Assembly (NCBI RefSeq): GCF_000290615.1
Contig: NZ_ALAS01000122.1
Coordinates: 1-43,328 of the forward strand
Length of the DNA stretch: 43,328 nucleotides
Direction of reading: 5' to 3'
Origin: Heyndrickxia coagulans DSM 1 = ATCC 7050
GTDB lineage: Bacteria; Bacillota; Bacilli; Bacillales; Bacillaceae_C
The position numbers and the translations under genes are program-made. The stretch's first letter is position 1. The number at the start of each line of letters is the position of its first letter. Positions 30,709 to 41,823 of this stretch are shown here, piece by piece. The notes beneath the pieces are model-generated. The model was not told the origin of the DNA. It saw only the letters and a list, made by a program, of their open reading frames with translations, and did not search any database.

Positions 30709-31298
30709 TCCGGTAAAACCTCCATGTTGGTTTGATTTTCCACCAGCTTCTTGAGCACATCCGGATACAGCACATGCTCTGTCTGATGCATTCTTGCCGC
30801 TAATGTTTCGTATGTGTCCCCGTCAAGCACAGGGACAGCCGCCTGCGCAATAATCGGCCCGGTATCCATGCCTTCATCGACATAATGAATGGTCACGCCC
30901 GTTATTTTCACGCCTGCCGCAAGCGCCTGCCCGATCGCGTCTTTGCCCGGAAAAGCCGGCAGCAGCGACGGATGGATATTAATAATCTTCCGCGGATACG
31001 CATCCAGTAGCACCTGCCCGATCAGCCGCATATAGCCGGCCAAGGCAATCCATTCAATTTGTTTTTTCTGTAATTGCGCCAAAATTTCCTGCTCATACGC
31101 CCGCTTATCCGGGTACGTTTTCGGATTGAATACAAACGCCGGGATGTTTTCTTGTGCTGCCCGGCGGATGGCATACGCATCTTCACGGTCGCATACTAGC
31201 AGTTCAATCGCGGCATCCAGTTCCCCTTTTTTAGCTGCATCACAAATCGCCTGGAAATTTGTGCCGCTGCCCGATGCGAAAACAGCTATTTTATGCAT
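30705..31298 (-). CDS. purN: phosphoribosylglycinamide formyltransferase
   Basis: PurN transfers a formyl group from 10-formyltetrahydrofolate to GAR. The 197-aa protein starts [18 protein letters not shown] and has the catalytic N107 and H109 in [13 protein letters not shown] and D145 in [12 protein letters not shown]. The ATG at 31298 is fixed by an 8-base overlap with the purM end (ATG CAT AA); the longer upstream frame lies inside purM. Its own stop overlaps purH by four bases. Confidence 0.96.
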   Translation of the reverse strand: MHKIAVFASGSGTNFQAICDAAKKGELDAAIELLVCDREDAYAIRRAAQENIPAFVFNPKTYPDKRAYEQEILAQLQKKQIEWIALAGYMRLIGQVLLDAYPRKIINIHPSLLPAFPGKDAIGQALAAGVKITGVTIHYVDEGMDTGPIIAQAAVPVLDGDTYETLAARMHQTEHVLYPDVLKKLVENQTNMEVLPE

Positions 31299-32337
31299 CG
31301 CCTCTGCTCCCTGCTGCAAAACGGACACCCGCCGTATTTGTAACATGGCCGATGATAAAAGCTTGTTCCCCGGACTGGTTGAAAAAGGAAACAGCAGCCT
31401 GTGCATCTTCCGCATTCACCGCGAGGACAAACCCGATTCCCATGTTAAAAACGTGAAACATCTCATCGAGGCTGACGTTTCCGTAAGATTCCACAGCGGA
31501 AAAAACGGGCGGGACCGGCCATGAACCAAGGCTGATCTCAACACCGAGCCCGGCTCTGAGCATGCGCGGCATATTTTCATAAAACCCGCCGCCTGTTACA
31601 TGTGCCATTCCTTTGACCTCAAATTTTTTTAACGCGGAAAGCACCGGTTTGACGTAAATTTTTGTCGGGGTTAACAGCACTTCCCCAAGCGGCCGGCCCA
31701 GTTCCGGCAAAATCGTATCAACGGTCATCGCATGGTCTTTTAGAAAAATTTTCCGGATCAGCGAATAGCCGTTACTGTGGATGCCACTTGACGCAAGGCC
31801 GATTAAAACATCTCCGGGCGCGGTGTTTTTCCCCGTGACAAGCGCCTCTTTTTCACATGCGCCAACCGCAAATCCCGCTAGATCGTATTCGCCTTCTTCA
31901 TACATATCCGGCATTTCTGCCGTTTCTCCGCCGACAAGCGCGCACCCTGCCTGCACGCATCCTTCCGCCACGCCTTTTACAATTTGCTCAATCGTTTCCG
32001 GGTTCTGGTTGCCGCAACCAATATAATCGAGGAAAAAAAGCGGTTCCGCCCCCTGGACAATAATATCATTGACGCACATGGCGACACAGTCGATGCCGAT
32101 TGTATCATGCTTGTTTGTTAAAAAGGCAAGTTTCAGTTTTGTGCCGACGCCGTCCGTTCCGGAAACAAGCACGGGCTTGCGGTAATGGAGCGCAGATAAG
32201 TCAAACATGCCGCCAAATCCGCCGAGTGCACCGATTGCCCCCGCCCGGTTTGTCCGCGCCACATGCTTTCCCATCCGTTTGACCGCTTCATAGCCTGCTT
32301 CGATGTCGACGCCTGCATCCCGGTATGTGTTTGCCAT
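31291..32337 (-). CDS. purM: phosphoribosylformylglycinamidine cyclo-ligase (AIR synthetase)
   Basis: PurM closes the imidazole ring of FGAM with ATP to give AIR. The 348-aa protein shows the family start [32 protein letters not shown], the [18 protein letters not shown] block and [12 protein letters not shown], and the glycine-rich [27 protein letters not shown] precedes the ATG. It starts 19 bp after purF and overlaps purN at the far end. Confidence 0.97.
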   Translation of the reverse strand: MANTYRDAGVDIEAGYEAVKRMGKHVARTNRAGAIGALGGFGGMFDLSALHYRKPVLVSGTDGVGTKLKLAFLTNKHDTIGIDCVAMCVNDIIVQGAEPLFFLDYIGCGNQNPETIEQIVKGVAEGCVQAGCALVGGETAEMPDMYEEGEYDLAGFAVGACEKEALVTGKNTAPGDVLIGLASSGIHSNGYSLIRKIFLKDHAMTVDTILPELGRPLGEVLLTPTKIYVKPVLSALKKFEVKGMAHVTGGGFYENMPRMLRAGLGVEISLGSWPVPPVFSAVESYGNVSLDEMFHVFNMGIGFVLAVNAEDAQAAVSFFNQSGEQAFIIGHVTNTAGVRFAAGSRGDA

Positions 32338-32356
32338 AGGAATCCTCCGTTAATTG

Positions 32357-33781
32357 CTATTTTTGAATCAGTTCTTTTTCATGCGGCAGCACCGTATCCG
32401 GATAAATTTCCGTCGGATACTTGCCGGTAAAACAGGCAAGGCACTGGCCGCATGTTTCATTGATCGCCGGCCTGCCGATTGCCTCGAGCATATTGTCAAC
32501 CGTCAAAAAAGTGAGGGTGTCTGCGCCGATGATCTGGCGGATTTCCTCCACGCTGTGGCGGGCTGCGATCAGTTCTTCATGCGTCGATGTGTCAATGCCG
32601 TAAAAACACGGATGTTTCATCGGCGGCGAGCTGATGCATACATGCACTTCCGTTGCCCCGGCATCGCGGAGCATGGTGACGATCCGTTTGCTTGTCGTTC
32701 CGCGCACGATCGAATCATCAACCATGACCACCCGCTTTCCTTCGACGATGGCGCGCACCGGCGACAGTTTCATTTTCACACCCTGTTCGCGCAGCGACTG
32801 CGACGGCTGGATGAACGTGCGCCCGACATAACGGTTTTTGATCAGGCCCATTTCATAAGGGATGCCGGATTGTTCCGCATAACCGATCGCCGCCGAAATG
32901 CTTGAATCCGGCACGCCGGTTACGACATCCGCGTCAATGCCCGCCTGGATTGCAAGCCTTCTCCCCATATTCTTGCGGGCGGCATGGACGTTGATGCCGT
33001 GGATATTGCTGTCCGGCCGGGAAAAATAAACATATTCCATTGTGCAAATGGCCGGATTCGCAGCATACGCATACGGCTCCGACTCAATGCCGCGGCTGCT
33101 GACCGATACGAGTTCACCAGGGCGGATGTCGCGGATAAACTCAGCCCCGACAATGTCAAGCGCGCATGTTTCCGAAGCAATGCAATAAGCGTCGCCGATT
33201 TGTCCGAGTGAAAGCGGGCGCAAACCGTTCGGATCAAGGGCGACAAGCAGCTCGTCTTCGGTCATGACGGCAAATGCATACGCCCCCTTTAACATCGTGA
33301 GCGCGCTTTTCATCTGTTCCTTCATGGTGCGGTAGCCGCTTCTTTTCATTAAATGGGCGAGCACCTCTGTATCGGATGTCGTCTGGAAAATGCTGCCCTG
33401 CATTTCAAGCTGGTGCTTCAATGTATGCGCGTTGACGAGATTGCCATTATGTGCAAGCGCGAGGCTGCCGTTTTGCGAATGAAACAGAAGCGGCTGGACG
33501 TTTTCAATCCCGCCGCCGCCCGCTGTTGCGTAGCGGACATGCCCGAGGGCCGCATCTCCGTCAAGCCCGGCAAAAGACTGGGCTGAAAATACTTCCGTCA
33601 CAAGCCCTTCCCCTTTTTTGCCAATGAGGCGCCCGTTTTGTTTGACAACAATACCCGCACCTTCCTGCCCCCTGTGCTGCAGGCTGTGGAGCCCGTAATA
33701 GGCAAGCTGTGCCGCTTCTTTATGGCCCCATACCGCGAAAATCCCGCATTCCTCATTTAATCCCTTTATTTCAGCAAGCAT
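32357..33781 (-). CDS. purF: amidophosphoribosyltransferase
   Basis: PurF makes phosphoribosylamine from PRPP and glutamine, the first committed step of purine synthesis. The 474-aa protein has an 11-residue propeptide, [11 protein letters not shown], before the catalytic cysteine C12 (CGIFAVWG), as in the B. subtilis enzyme. The glutaminase domain comes first, then the PRPP site [17 protein letters not shown]. The four cysteines of the Bacillus-type oxygen-sensitive [4Fe-4S] cluster are kept: AICTMEY, KHPCFYG and CGQCLAC. The ATG at 33781 follows AAAGGAG and lies 16 bases inside the end of purL, so the two genes are coupled. Confidence 0.97.
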   Translation of the reverse strand: MLAEIKGLNEECGIFAVWGHKEAAQLAYYGLHSLQHRGQEGAGIVVKQNGRLIGKKGEGLVTEVFSAQSFAGLDGDAALGHVRYATAGGGGIENVQPLLFHSQNGSLALAHNGNLVNAHTLKHQLEMQGSIFQTTSDTEVLAHLMKRSGYRTMKEQMKSALTMLKGAYAFAVMTEDELLVALDPNGLRPLSLGQIGDAYCIASETCALDIVGAEFIRDIRPGELVSVSSRGIESEPYAYAANPAICTMEYVYFSRPDSNIHGINVHAARKNMGRRLAIQAGIDADVVTGVPDSSISAAIGYAEQSGIPYEMGLIKNRYVGRTFIQPSQSLREQGVKMKLSPVRAIVEGKRVVMVDDSIVRGTTSKRIVTMLRDAGATEVHVCISSPPMKHPCFYGIDTSTHEELIAARHSVEEIRQIIGADTLTFLTVDNMLEAIGRPAINETCGQCLACFTGKYPTEIYPDTVLPHEKELIQK

Positions 33782-36015
33782 TTTAAGGCTCCTTTCCAGG
33801 CCGTTTCGCATTCCTCTGTATCCGCCTGAATCCACGTCTCCCCGTTTTCCCCTTTGACAGCCATTTGCTTATCATCCGTGACGTTGCCAATCCAAACAGC
33901 CTCATCCACCAATTTTTGAAACGCCTGCTGGTGCTCTTTCTTCACTGACACAATAAATCGTGACTGGGTTTCGCTGAATAACGCCGTAACCGGGTTGCCT
34001 TTTAAAACCACATTGGCCCCCAAATTTTCCGTCCCAAACAGGCATTCAGCGAGTGCCGGTGCAAAACCGCCTTCCGAGACGTCATGGGCGCTTTGCACAA
34101 GGCCGGACTGGATCGCAGCAAGCAGTTGGTGCTGGCGCCGGGCTTCAGTTTCCAAATCGAGTGCCGGCGGTTTTCCGGAAATTTGGCCGTCCGTAAGCTT
34201 TTGCAGTTCGCTGCCGCCGAATTCCGGTTTTGCTTCCCCGATCAGATAGATGAGGTCACCAGCCTGTTTAAATGTCTGCGTGGTCACATATTTGATGTCT
34301 TCGAGAAGTCCGACCATGCCAACAACCGGTGTCGGATATACAGCCTGTACGGACACTTCCCCGTTTTCTGTTTTTTGCAATGTTTCATTATACAGTGAGA
34401 CATTGCCGCCAATGACCGGGGTTTCAAGCTTGCGGCATGCTTCGCTCATGCCATCTGCCGCTTTTTCGAGCTGCCAGAAAATTTCCGGCTTTTCCGGTGC
34501 GCCAAAGTTCAGGCAGTCTGTCACGCCAAGCGGCTGGGCTCCGGAACAGATAATGTTGCGTGCCGCTTCCGCCACTGCGATTTTCCCGCCTGTTTCCGGA
34601 TCCAAATAGACGTAGCGGGCGTTGCAGTCCGTTGTCATCGCGAGCGCTTTTCTTGTCCCGCGGATCCGGATGACGGCTGCATCCGAGCCCGGCATGACCA
34701 CCGTGTTCGTCCGCACCTGAGAGTCGTACTGTTCATACACCCATTCTTTGCTGGCAATGGTTGGCTGTTTGAGCAATTGGAAAAAGGTTTCCTGAAGATT
34801 TTCCACCGCCGGGATTTGTGGTTTCATCGCTTGGCAGGCTGCAAAATAAGCCGGCATTTTGGACGGTTTATGGTAGACGGGCGCATCTTCTGCAAGCGCA
34901 TCGGCCGGCACATCCGCGACAAGTTCGCCGTTGTGGTACAATTTGAGCATTTTATCGCCGGTTACCGTTCCGATAGCAACCGCATCAAGCCCGTATTTTT
35001 GAAAAAGGCGGATGATTTCCGGTTCCCGGCCTTTTTTTACGACAATCAGCATCCGTTCCTGCGATTCGGAGAGCATCATTTCATATGGCGTCATCCCAGT
35101 TTCGCGCTGCGGAATGCGGTCAAGATTCATTACAAGCCCGACGCCCGCCTTGCTGGCCATTTCGGAAGAGGAGCTGATGAGCCCGGCCGCCCCCATATCC
35201 TGGATGCCGACGAGCGCATCATGGCGGACAAGTTCGAGGCAGGCTTCAAGGAGCAGTTTTTCCATAAACGGATCGCCAACTTGGACTGCCGGGCGCTTTT
35301 CCTCCGAATCTTCGCTGAGCTGCCCGGAGGCAAAGGTGGCGCCGTGGATGCCGTCCCTTCCTGTTTTTGCGCCGACATACATGACCGTGTTCCCGATGCC
35401 GCGCGCCTGCCCTTTTTGAATGTCTTTATGTTCGATCAGGCCGACGCACATCGCGTTAACGAGCGGATTGCCGTCATAACACGGATCAAATGCCACTTCC
35501 CCGCCGACTGTCGGAATCCCGATGCAATTGCCGTAGCCCGCAATTCCGGCAACGACTTCTTTGAAAAGACGTTTCACCCGCGGGGAATCGAGTTCGCCGA
35601 AACGGAGCGAATTGAGAAGCGCAACCGGCCTTGCCCCCATCGAAAACACATCGCGGATAATCCCGCCGACGCCCGTTGCCGCGCCCTGGTACGGTTCAAT
35701 CGCGGACGGGTGGTTATGGCTTTCAATTTTAAAAACAACCGCCAGCCCGTCGCCGATATCAATGATGCCGGCGCCTTCCCCGGGCCCCTGGAGAACGCGT
35801 TCGCCTTTTACCGGAAACTTTTTTAAGACCGGCTTAGAGTTTTTGTAACTGCAATGTTCCGACCACATGACGGCAAACAGCCCTGTTTCGGTATAGTTCG
35901 GCGTCCGGCCGAGAATCGTTTCGACCCGTGCGAATTCTTCGTCTGTCAGCCCGATTTCACGGTAAATCTTTTGGCTTTTGATTTCGGCCGGTCCTGGTTC
36001 AAGCAATAACGGCAT
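33766..36015 (-). CDS. purL: phosphoribosylformylglycinamidine synthase, large subunit
   Basis: PurL is the synthetase subunit of the three-part Bacillus FGAM synthase (PurL, PurQ, PurS) that converts FGAR to FGAM. The 749-aa protein (742 in B. subtilis) lacks the fused glutaminase of the enteric enzyme. Family blocks are [65 protein letters not shown] and [12 protein letters not shown], with the second PurM-like half at [25 protein letters not shown] precedes the ATG. It overlaps purQ by 17 bases and purF by 16. Confidence 0.97.
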   Translation of the reverse strand: MPLLLEPGPAEIKSQKIYREIGLTDEEFARVETILGRTPNYTETGLFAVMWSEHCSYKNSKPVLKKFPVKGERVLQGPGEGAGIIDIGDGLAVVFKIESHNHPSAIEPYQGAATGVGGIIRDVFSMGARPVALLNSLRFGELDSPRVKRLFKEVVAGIAGYGNCIGIPTVGGEVAFDPCYDGNPLVNAMCVGLIEHKDIQKGQARGIGNTVMYVGAKTGRDGIHGATFASGQLSEDSEEKRPAVQVGDPFMEKLLLEACLELVRHDALVGIQDMGAAGLISSSSEMASKAGVGLVMNLDRIPQRETGMTPYEMMLSESQERMLIVVKKGREPEIIRLFQKYGLDAVAIGTVTGDKMLKLYHNGELVADVPADALAEDAPVYHKPSKMPAYFAACQAMKPQIPAVENLQETFFQLLKQPTIASKEWVYEQYDSQVRTNTVVMPGSDAAVIRIRGTRKALAMTTDCNARYVYLDPETGGKIAVAEAARNIICSGAQPLGVTDCLNFGAPEKPEIFWQLEKAADGMSEACRKLETPVIGGNVSLYNETLQKTENGEVSVQAVYPTPVVGMVGLLEDIKYVTTQTFKQAGDLIYLIGEAKPEFGGSELQKLTDGQISGKPPALDLETEARRQHQLLAAIQSGLVQSAHDVSEGGFAPALAECLFGTENLGANVVLKGNPVTALFSETQSRFIVSVKKEHQQAFQKLVDEAVWIGNVTDDKQMAVKGENGETWIQADTEECETAWKGALKCLLK

Positions 36016-36682
36016 GGGATTCCCTCCAGTTTTTTACAATGGATTTAAACAGCTTCAAACCGTCCGTGCTTCCGAGTAATGCTTCAACGGCCCGTTCCGG
36101 ATGGGGCATCATCCCGAGCACATTGCCTTGTTCGTTCATAATTCCCGCAATATTGGCAATACTCCCGTTAGGATTTTCCCCGTACGTGAACACAATTTGC
36201 CTGTTTTCTTTCAGCTTTTCGAGCGTTTCCGCATCGCAAGTATAGTTCCCCTCCCCGTGGGCAACCGGAATCCGGATCGTTTCCCCCTGCTCATACAGGG
36301 AAGTAAACATCGTTGCGGCATTTTCGACTACAAGCGGCACCGTTTTGCAGACGAATTTCAAGCCTGCGTTCCGGAGCATGGCCCCCGGCAAAAGGCCGGC
36401 TTCAAGCAAAATTTGAAATCCGTTGCAGACGCCAAGCACCGGTTTGCCCTCTTCAGCAGCTCTTGCAACAGCCTGCATGACCGGCGAAAAGCGTGCGATC
36501 GCGCCTGTCCGCAAATAGTCGCCGTACGAAAACCCGCCCGGCAGGAGGATCCCGTCAAAACCATCTAAGCTATCCGCATCATGGCGGACGTATGCCGCTT
36601 CTTCACCAAGTGCATCTTGAATCGCATGAAACATATCGGTGTCACAGTTCGATCCCGGAAAAACAAGACATGCAAACTTCAC
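35999..36682 (-). CDS. purQ: phosphoribosylformylglycinamidine synthase, glutaminase subunit
   Basis: PurQ supplies ammonia from glutamine to PurL. The 227-aa protein equals the B. subtilis one in length and has the class I glutaminase nucleophile C86 in [10 protein letters not shown] and the His-Glu pair in [10 protein letters not shown]. The start is a GTG at 36682: the GTGA overlaps the purS stop by four bases and GAGGAG lies 11 bases upstream. A GTG at 36694 would touch the ribosome site. The protein then begins [20 protein letters not shown] as expected. Confidence 0.95.
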   Translation of the reverse strand: MKFACLVFPGSNCDTDMFHAIQDALGEEAAYVRHDADSLDGFDGILLPGGFSYGDYLRTGAIARFSPVMQAVARAAEEGKPVLGVCNGFQILLEAGLLPGAMLRNAGLKFVCKTVPLVVENAATMFTSLYEQGETIRIPVAHGEGNYTCDAETLEKLKENRQIVFTYGENPNGSIANIAGIMNEQGNVLGMMPHPERAVEALLGSTDGLKLFKSIVKNWRESHAVIA

Positions 36683-36933
36683 GGCGCAACACACTCCTCA
36701 ATTTCATAGCGGTAGTCTTCGATGACAGGATTTGAGAGCACCCGCCCGCACACTTCCCGGATGACGGCATCCAGGTCCCGGTCCGCCTTTTCTACAAGCA
36801 GCTCTAAATATTTTCCGGCCCGCACATCCTGCACTTCACTGTAGCCGAGCTGGACAAGCGACTGGTTGATGGCAGCCCCCTGCGGATCAAGGATGCCCTC
36901 GCGCAAGGTGACATAGACTTTCACTTTATACAT
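36679..36933 (-). CDS. purS: phosphoribosylformylglycinamidine synthase subunit PurS
   Basis: PurS is a small 84-aa structural subunit that dimerises and brings PurQ to PurL. It starts [21 protein letters not shown] and continues [24 protein letters not shown], typical of the family. It overlaps the end of purC by eight bases and the start of purQ by four. GAGGAGATATTTCGC lies before the ATG. Confidence 0.96.
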   Translation of the reverse strand: MYKVKVYVTLREGILDPQGAAINQSLVQLGYSEVQDVRAGKYLELLVEKADRDLDAVIREVCGRVLSNPVIEDYRYEIEECVAP

Positions 36934-37636
36934 GCGAAATATCTCCTCTCAAGCGATTTAAGATTTCCTGGTAAACTTCCGTTAAACTGCCCAAATCCCG
37001 GCGGAACACATCTTTATCCAGCTTTTCATTCGTTGCCCGGTCCCAGAGCCTGCACGTATCCGGGGAAATTTCATCGGCCAAAAGGATCGCCCCGTCACGT
37101 CCGCGTCCGAACTCGAGTTTGAAATCCACAAGGCGGACGCCGATTTCCGCAAACAGCGCCGTTAGGCTCTCATTGACAACGAGCGCCTGTTTTCTTAAAA
37201 ACTGCAAATCTTCCGAACTTGCAATCCCTAAAAGCCGTACATGGTCTTCTGTAATGAGCGGGTCGCCGAGTTCGTCCTTTTTATAATAAAATTCGACAAC
37301 CGGCTGCCCGGCCGGCGTTCCTTCTTCAAGCCCGAGGCGCTTTGCAAGGCTGCCCGCCACGACATTGCGGACGACTACTTCAAGCGGGATGATCTCCACC
37401 CGGCGCACAAGCTGTTCGCGTTCCGATATTTTACGGATAAAATGGCTCTTGACCCCTTTGTCCGCAAGCCGCTTAAAGATCAGGCTTGAAATCTCATTGT
37501 TCAGCTTCCCTTTTCCTTCAATCTCCGCTTTTTTCACGCCATTAAACGCGGTGGCCGAGTCTTTGTACTCGACGCGCAATACATCCGGATCCTCTGTTTC
37601 ATACAACCGTTTTGCTTTCCCCTCGTATACAAGCAT
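36926..37636 (-). CDS. purC: phosphoribosylaminoimidazole-succinocarboxamide synthase (SAICAR synthetase)
   Basis: PurC joins CAIR with aspartate using ATP. The 236-aa protein starts with the family's [17 protein letters not shown], has [18 protein letters not shown], the conserved [15 protein letters not shown] block, and the signature [11 protein letters not shown] followed by [22 protein letters not shown] precedes the ATG. The 89-bp gap to purB holds two short inverted repeats (GCCGGG/CCCGGC and GCTGCG/CGCAGC) of unknown meaning. Confidence 0.96.
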   Translation of the reverse strand: MLVYEGKAKRLYETEDPDVLRVEYKDSATAFNGVKKAEIEGKGKLNNEISSLIFKRLADKGVKSHFIRKISEREQLVRRVEIIPLEVVVRNVVAGSLAKRLGLEEGTPAGQPVVEFYYKKDELGDPLITEDHVRLLGIASSEDLQFLRKQALVVNESLTALFAEIGVRLVDFKLEFGRGRDGAILLADEISPDTCRLWDRATNEKLDKDVFRRDLGSLTEVYQEILNRLRGDISHV

Positions 37637-37725
37637 GCGCCTGCCTCCTTAGCCTGCTGCGCAAATTTCGCAGCCGCTTTTTATTTTCCGGGACAGCCGG
37701 GCTGAATTCACCCGGCCGCCCCGGT

Positions 37726-39021
37726 TCAGTTCAGCCCGAGACGGTCAAAAATCGTATCGACATGTTTCAAATGATAATGGTAGTCAAAGCATTCCTCGAG
37801 TTCTGCTTCCGTGAGCCTGCTTTGGATGGCCGGGTCTTTTTTCAACAGTTCCTTAAACGGCACTTGTTTTTCCCACGACTCCATTGCTTTCGGCTGCACC
37901 GTATCGTATGCAGCTTCACGGGACATGCCTTTATCAATCAGGGCAAGCAAAACCCGCTGTGAATAAATGAGACCGAGCGTTTTGTCCATGTTCCGTTTCA
38001 TATTTTCCGGGAAGACGGTCAGGTTTTTCACAATATTGCCGAACCGGTTCAGCATATAATTAATAGCAATCGTTGCATCCGGCAAAATAATCCGTTCCGC
38101 GGAAGAATGCGAGATGTCGCGCTCATGCCAAAGGGAGACATTTTCATACGCCGTTACCATATAGCCGCGCAGCACCCGCGCCATCCCGGTCATATTTTCC
38201 GAACCGATCGGATTGCGTTTATGCGGCATCGCGGACGATCCTTTTTGCCCTTTGCTGAAAAACTCTTCCACTTCACGGGTTTCGCTTTTTTGCAGCCCCC
38301 TGATTTCCGTAGCAAATTTTTCAATCGATGTCGCGATCAAAGACAAGGTCGCGATGTAATAAGCGTGGCGGTCGCGCTGCAGCGTTTGCGTGGAGATGGG
38401 CGCCGGCTTTAAGCCGAGTTTCCCGCAGACATACTGCTCAACGAACGGGTCGATGTTGGCATAGGTCCCGACAGCACCGCTTAATTTCCCGTAACGGATG
38501 CCGTCCGCCGCTTGCCTGAAGCGTTCGAGATTCCGTTTCATTTCTTCGTGCCAGAGCGCCATTTTCAGGCCAAAAGTGGTCGGTTCGGCATGGACGCCGT
38601 GGGTACGGCCCATCATGACGGTGTATTTATGTTCAATTGCTTTTTGCTTTAAAATTTCAATAAAACGTTCAAGGTCTTTTTCTATGATTTCATTTGCCTG
38701 TTTGATCAAATAAGAAAGCGCCGTATCGACCACATCCGTGGACGTCAGCCCGTAATGCACCCATTTTCTTTCTTCGCCGAGCGACTCCGAAACGGCCCTT
38801 GTAAAAGCGACAACATCGTGGCGCGTTTCCTGCTCAATTTCTAAAATTCTTTCAACATCAAATCTGGCATTTTCACGGATTTTTTGCACATCTGCTTTCG
38901 GGATTTCCCCAAGCTCCGCCCATGCTTCACAGGCAAGGATTTCCACTTCAAGCCATGCTTTGTATTTATTTTCGTCTGTCCAGATGGCGCCCATTTCAGG
39001 CCTTGTATAGCGTTCAATCAT
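37726..39021 (-). CDS. purB: adenylosuccinate lyase
   Basis: PurB releases fumarate from SAICAR and from adenylosuccinate. The 431-aa length equals the B. subtilis enzyme. It starts [20 protein letters not shown] and carries the [12 protein letters not shown] and [16 protein letters not shown] blocks and the fumarase/aspartase signature [16 protein letters not shown]. The ATG overlaps the purK stop by eight bases, with GGAGG nine bases before. Confidence 0.97.
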   Translation of the reverse strand: MIERYTRPEMGAIWTDENKYKAWLEVEILACEAWAELGEIPKADVQKIRENARFDVERILEIEQETRHDVVAFTRAVSESLGEERKWVHYGLTSTDVVDTALSYLIKQANEIIEKDLERFIEILKQKAIEHKYTVMMGRTHGVHAEPTTFGLKMALWHEEMKRNLERFRQAADGIRYGKLSGAVGTYANIDPFVEQYVCGKLGLKPAPISTQTLQRDRHAYYIATLSLIATSIEKFATEIRGLQKSETREVEEFFSKGQKGSSAMPHKRNPIGSENMTGMARVLRGYMVTAYENVSLWHERDISHSSAERIILPDATIAINYMLNRFGNIVKNLTVFPENMKRNMDKTLGLIYSQRVLLALIDKGMSREAAYDTVQPKAMESWEKQVPFKELLKKDPAIQSRLTEAELEECFDYHYHLKHVDTIFDRLGLN

Positions 39022-40162
39022 TCACTGCTGCCTCCGATCGTTTCTGTACATCCTGCCATACACCGGACTGTTCAAGGGAAAGCAAAGTCTCTTCGATTTC
39101 CTCTGTCAGCACTGTAATATGGCCCATCTTTCGCTGGAATTTCGCTTCTTTTTTGCCGTAAAGATGGACCGACCATTCCGGCTGGTAAGGAATTTGCGTA
39201 AGCGCCCTTTCGACGTGCTGGCCGAGCAGATTATTCATAACAGCCGGCTTCAAGAGTTCCACTTTGCGGAGCGGCCAGTTGCAGATCGCGCGGATATGCT
39301 GGCCAAATTGCGAAATCGAACAGGCTTCAATCGAGTAATGCCCGGAATTATGCGGGCGCGGCGCCAGTTCATTGACATAAAGCGTGCCGTCCGCTTCTAA
39401 AAACATTTCGACTGCAAGCGTGCCGGTTAAATGAAGCTGCTCTGCCACCTTTAGGGCGAGTTGCTCCGCCTCTTTTTTCACCGTATTTCCCACCCGTGCC
39501 GGCGCGATTGTTTGATGCAAAATATGGTTGTGATGAATATTTTCAACTACCGGAAAAAGGCTCGTTTCCCCTGTTTCATTCCGGGTGATGATGACAGAAA
39601 GTTCTTTTGTAAATGGAATCATTTTTTCAAGGACACATGCGCCGTGGGAAAGAAGCGGATCCGTTTCCTTAAAATCCCCTTCATGCCGGAGCGTGATCTG
39701 CCCTTTTCCATCATAACCGCCGCGCGCCGTTTTTAAAATACATGGATAGCCAATTTCCCCAACAGCTTCTTTCAAATCCGCCGCGTTTTCAACGATGCGG
39801 TACGGCGCAACCCGGACGCCTGCTTTTGCAACTGCTTCTTTTTCAAAAATACGGTTCTGCGTGATCCGGATCAGTTCCGCTCCTTGTGGCACATGGGCAA
39901 ATCCGGTGGCCTTTTTCAATGTTTCATAATCGATATTTTCAAATTCATAGGTGAGCACATCGCATCGTTCCCCGAGCTCCCGCAATGCCGCTTCATCATT
40001 ATATGGCGCCGTGATCTGCCCGTCCGCCACCTGCGCACACGGGCAATCCGGCACAGGATCAAGGACAATGATCTTAAAACCCGCCTCTTTTGCGGCAAGG
40101 GCCATCATTCTCCCGAGCTGGCCGCCGCCGATGATGCCGATTGTGCTCCCCGGTTTAATCAT
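39014..40162 (-). CDS. purK: 5-(carboxyamino)imidazole ribonucleotide synthase
   Basis: PurK carboxylates AIR to N5-CAIR with ATP and bicarbonate. The 382-aa ATP-grasp protein (379 in B. subtilis) starts [21 protein letters not shown] and has [32 protein letters not shown], and [19 protein letters not shown]. The ATG at 40162 overlaps the purE stop by eight bases (ATGATTAA), which decides the start even though the ribosome site (AGGAAA) is weak; translation probably depends on coupling to purE. Confidence 0.96.
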   Translation of the reverse strand: MIKPGSTIGIIGGGQLGRMMALAAKEAGFKIIVLDPVPDCPCAQVADGQITAPYNDEAALRELGERCDVLTYEFENIDYETLKKATGFAHVPQGAELIRITQNRIFEKEAVAKAGVRVAPYRIVENAADLKEAVGEIGYPCILKTARGGYDGKGQITLRHEGDFKETDPLLSHGACVLEKMIPFTKELSVIITRNETGETSLFPVVENIHHNHILHQTIAPARVGNTVKKEAEQLALKVAEQLHLTGTLAVEMFLEADGTLYVNELAPRPHNSGHYSIEACSISQFGQHIRAICNWPLRKVELLKPAVMNNLLGQHVERALTQIPYQPEWSVHLYGKKEAKFQRKMGHITVLTEEIEETLLSLEQSGVWQDVQKRSEAAVND

Positions 40163-40655
40163 TTTCCTGTTCAAGTTGATCACTGCTTTCATATACGGTT
40201 TTCGAAAGTCTTTCCCGTCTTTGTTCAAGCCTTTTGGCAATATGTTCGTTTGTTGTGGATAAAATTTGGGCGGCAAGCAGTCCGGCATTTGTTGCGCCCG
40301 CTTTTCCGATCGCGACCGTTGCAACCGGGACACCGCCCGGCATCTGCACGATTGAAAGCAAAGAGTCAAGGCCGTTCAGCGCTTTTGACCGGACCGGCAC
40401 GCCGATGACTGGCAACGTCGTTTTTGCTGCGACCATCCCTGGCAAATGAGCCGCGCCGCCTGCTCCCGCAATGATGACTTTTACGCCCCTGCTTCTTGCC
40501 TGTTCTGCATATTGAAACATCAGATCCGGCGTCCGGTGTGCAGAGACGACTTTTTTCTCGTAAGGCACGTTCAATTCATCCAGCACGCCGCATGCATGTT
40601 TCATCGTTTCCCAGTCCGAAATGCTGCCCATAATGACGCCAACTTCAACTGCCAC
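40155..40655 (-). CDS. purE: 5-(carboxyamino)imidazole ribonucleotide mutase
   Basis: PurE moves the carboxylate from N5-CAIR to give CAIR, acting with PurK. The protein is about 166 aa, first gene of the operon, with [27 protein letters not shown], the [16 protein letters not shown] loop and [17 protein letters not shown]. The GTG at 40655 is preferred because GGAGG lies seven bases upstream; the ATG at 40661 is two codons earlier but nearly touches that site. It follows the riboswitch terminator by 25 bases. Confidence 0.95.
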   Translation of the reverse strand: MAVEVGVIMGSISDWETMKHACGVLDELNVPYEKKVVSAHRTPDLMFQYAEQARSRGVKVIIAGAGGAAHLPGMVAAKTTLPVIGVPVRSKALNGLDSLLSIVQMPGGVPVATVAIGKAGATNAGLLAAQILSTTNEHIAKRLEQRRERLSKTVYESSDQLEQEND

Positions 40656-40680
40656 CTGCATCCCTCCCCTGTTTATGTAC

Positions 40681-40738
40681 AAAAAAACCCGGACGGATCT
40701 GCCCGCTCTATTTTAGAGAGAAAGCAGTCCATCCGGGT
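40681..40738 (-). terminator. Riboswitch-controlled terminator in the pur leader
   Basis: On the minus strand ACCCGGATGGACTGC pairs with the GC-rich GCAGATCCGTCCGGGT (one bulge), leading into seven T. It lies between the guanine aptamer and purE, so guanine binding should favour it and cut off the operon. Confidence 0.9.
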
Positions 40739-40786
40739 GCAGCACAAATAAGCATGGAAAACCTTGTGATTCCCAACTTCCGCTTT

Positions 40787-40856
40787 CCCTCATAGTCCGG
40801 TTATTTACGGTAACCGGGTAGAGACGTATGGGCCGTATTCCCATTATATATGAGGG
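40787..40856 (-). promoter_or_regulatory. Guanine (purine-class) riboswitch aptamer of the pur operon
   Basis: The P1 stem is CCCTCATA with TATGAGGG. The core follows the purine riboswitch plan: TATAAT after P1, P2 with loop (GGGAATACGGCCC), TACGTCTCTACC between P2 and P3, and P3 CGGTTACCGTAAATAACCGG. The specificity base before TATGAGGG is C (GGACTATG), which marks guanine/hypoxanthine rather than adenine binding. The same control is known for B. subtilis purE. Confidence 0.95.
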
Positions 40857-40877
40857 TCATATTCACTTTGTATTTTT

Positions 40878-40906
40878 ATCTTAACAGGGAGGCTTGTTGC
40901 TGTCAA
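40878..40906 (-). promoter_or_regulatory. Sigma-A promoter of the purine operon
   Basis: A perfect TTGACA, 17-base spacer and TAAGAT on the minus strand. The transcript would start near 40871, giving a leader of about 215 bases that holds the riboswitch. Confidence 0.9.
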
Positions 40907-40946
40907 CGAATAATTGATGTTTTACAGGCCGGTAATGTTCGGGTCT
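40902..40946 (-). promoter_or_regulatory. PurR operator (two inverted PurBoxes)
   Basis: PurBox 1 on the minus strand is AGACCCGAACATT (40946-40934) and matches the CCGAACATT core of AWWWCCGAACWWT perfectly. PurBox 2 is the inverted, weaker ATTATTCGTTGAC (40914-40902) and overlaps the -35 box. The cores are 25 bases apart, close to the spacing I recall for the B. subtilis pur operon. Box 1 lies inside the last codons of yebG. Confidence 0.75.
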
Positions 40947-41134
40947 GAACTTGATTTCCTTCCTTCAAATACAATTTTTCTAGTGGCCGGCTCATATTCT
41001 TTCCTGCCGCTTTTCTTGACTTCCCGGAACACCGGCTTTTCGATTCTTCTGACCGGCCGGAAGCCCTCTTTTTCCATTCTTGCCAGACAGTCCGCAATGG
41101 TCTCATTTTCAAGCACTTCAAACTGTTTTTTCAT
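40922..41134 (-). CDS. yebG: NETI motif-containing protein YebG
   Basis: YebG is a 70-aa protein of unknown function conserved in bacilli. The namesake motif is seen in [32 protein letters not shown]. The ATG at 41134 overlaps the yebE stop (ATGA), with GAAAGGG 11 bases upstream. Its last codons (SDPNITGL) double as PurBox 1 of the purine operon; the extra residues beyond the B. subtilis protein's end include this stretch. The stop is 16 bases upstream of the pur -35 box. Confidence 0.92.
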   Translation of the reverse strand: MKKQFEVLENETIADCLARMEKEGFRPVRRIEKPVFREVKKSGRKEYEPATRKIVFEGRKSSSDPNITGL

Positions 41135-41673
41135 TTGCTCAATTTCCCTTTCTTCACCGCTTTTACCCAAAAACCGCCGTAAATGGTTTTCGGCTCGTAA
41201 GCAATAATAAAGGCCTTTGGATCAATCGTCTGAATCGCGTGGTATAATTTCAGCTCATACTTCCTCGGCGTCAAAACCTGGAGGGCAATCCGGTCCCCTT
41301 CAAGCCCGTGCGCATCCCATGTGGTGACGCCGTAGCCACTTTCCCGCAGTTTTTTTGCCAAATCCAAATTTGCCCCTGTTGTAATGACATTGACCGTAAT
41401 ATAGCCGAGCGCCAGTTTTTCTTCAATTTTCATTCCCACTATGACGCCGATTCCGTAACCGGCCGCATACGCAATAATGTTTTGGATCTTATTCAGATTA
41501 TCAAGAACAAGCCCGAGACCGATGATATAAATGATGATTTCAACCATGCTGACAAAAGCGGCAATATACCGGTATCCTTTTAACGTTAGAATCATCCTCG
41601 TTGTCGAGAAGGATACATAGATAATATTGACAACAAAAATAATCAGCACCATGACAATACTATTGTGGAGCAA
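41131..41673 (-). CDS. yebE: DUF2179/UPF0316 membrane protein YebE
   Basis: This is a 180-aa membrane protein of unknown function. Three hydrophobic segments are seen at about 4-24, 36-58 and 66-84, followed by a soluble DUF2179 domain ([36 protein letters not shown]). The start is a TTG at 41673, supported by GAGGAGGGG eight bases upstream; there is no nearby ATG with a site. It sits ahead of yebG and the purine operon, as in B. subtilis, and overlaps yebG by four bases. Confidence 0.92.
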   Translation of the reverse strand: MLHNSIVMVLIIFVVNIIYVSFSTTRMILTLKGYRYIAAFVSMVEIIIYIIGLGLVLDNLNKIQNIIAYAAGYGIGVIVGMKIEEKLALGYITVNVITTGANLDLAKKLRESGYGVTTWDAHGLEGDRIALQVLTPRKYELKLYHAIQTIDPKAFIIAYEPKTIYGGFWVKAVKKGKLSK

Positions 41674-41717
41674 TGATGTTACCCCTCCTCATCACACATT
41701 CATTTTGCTTCTTTTCC

Positions 41718-41745
41718 ATCATATCACGTCCGGAGCAAAGTAAAC
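41718..41745 (-). promoter_or_regulatory. Probable promoter of yebE-yebG
   Basis: TATGAT (41723-41718) with GTTTAC 16 bases upstream on the minus strand. The -10 is good and the -35 is weak. Confidence 0.4.
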
Positions 41746-41764
41746 GTATCCATAAGCATGATTT

Positions 41765-41793
41765 TTTATAATAAAACTTTTTTGTGATACGAT
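41765..41793 (+). promoter_or_regulatory. Probable sigma-A promoter of the DsbA-family gene
   Basis: TTTATA, a 17-base spacer and TACGAT preceded by TGA (extended -10) on the plus strand, about 30 bases before the ATG. Confidence 0.5.
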
Positions 41794-41823
41794 AGGGGGT
41801 AATCGAAGAAATGGGGTGTTCAT

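Noticed and set aside
34777-35826. 349-aa plus-strand frame opposite purL
   Set aside because: Antisense shadow of a strongly conserved gene; its product is not similar to any family I know and has no ribosome site. Similar shadows at 2088-2753, 16713-17639 and 29074-29979 were dropped for the same reason.
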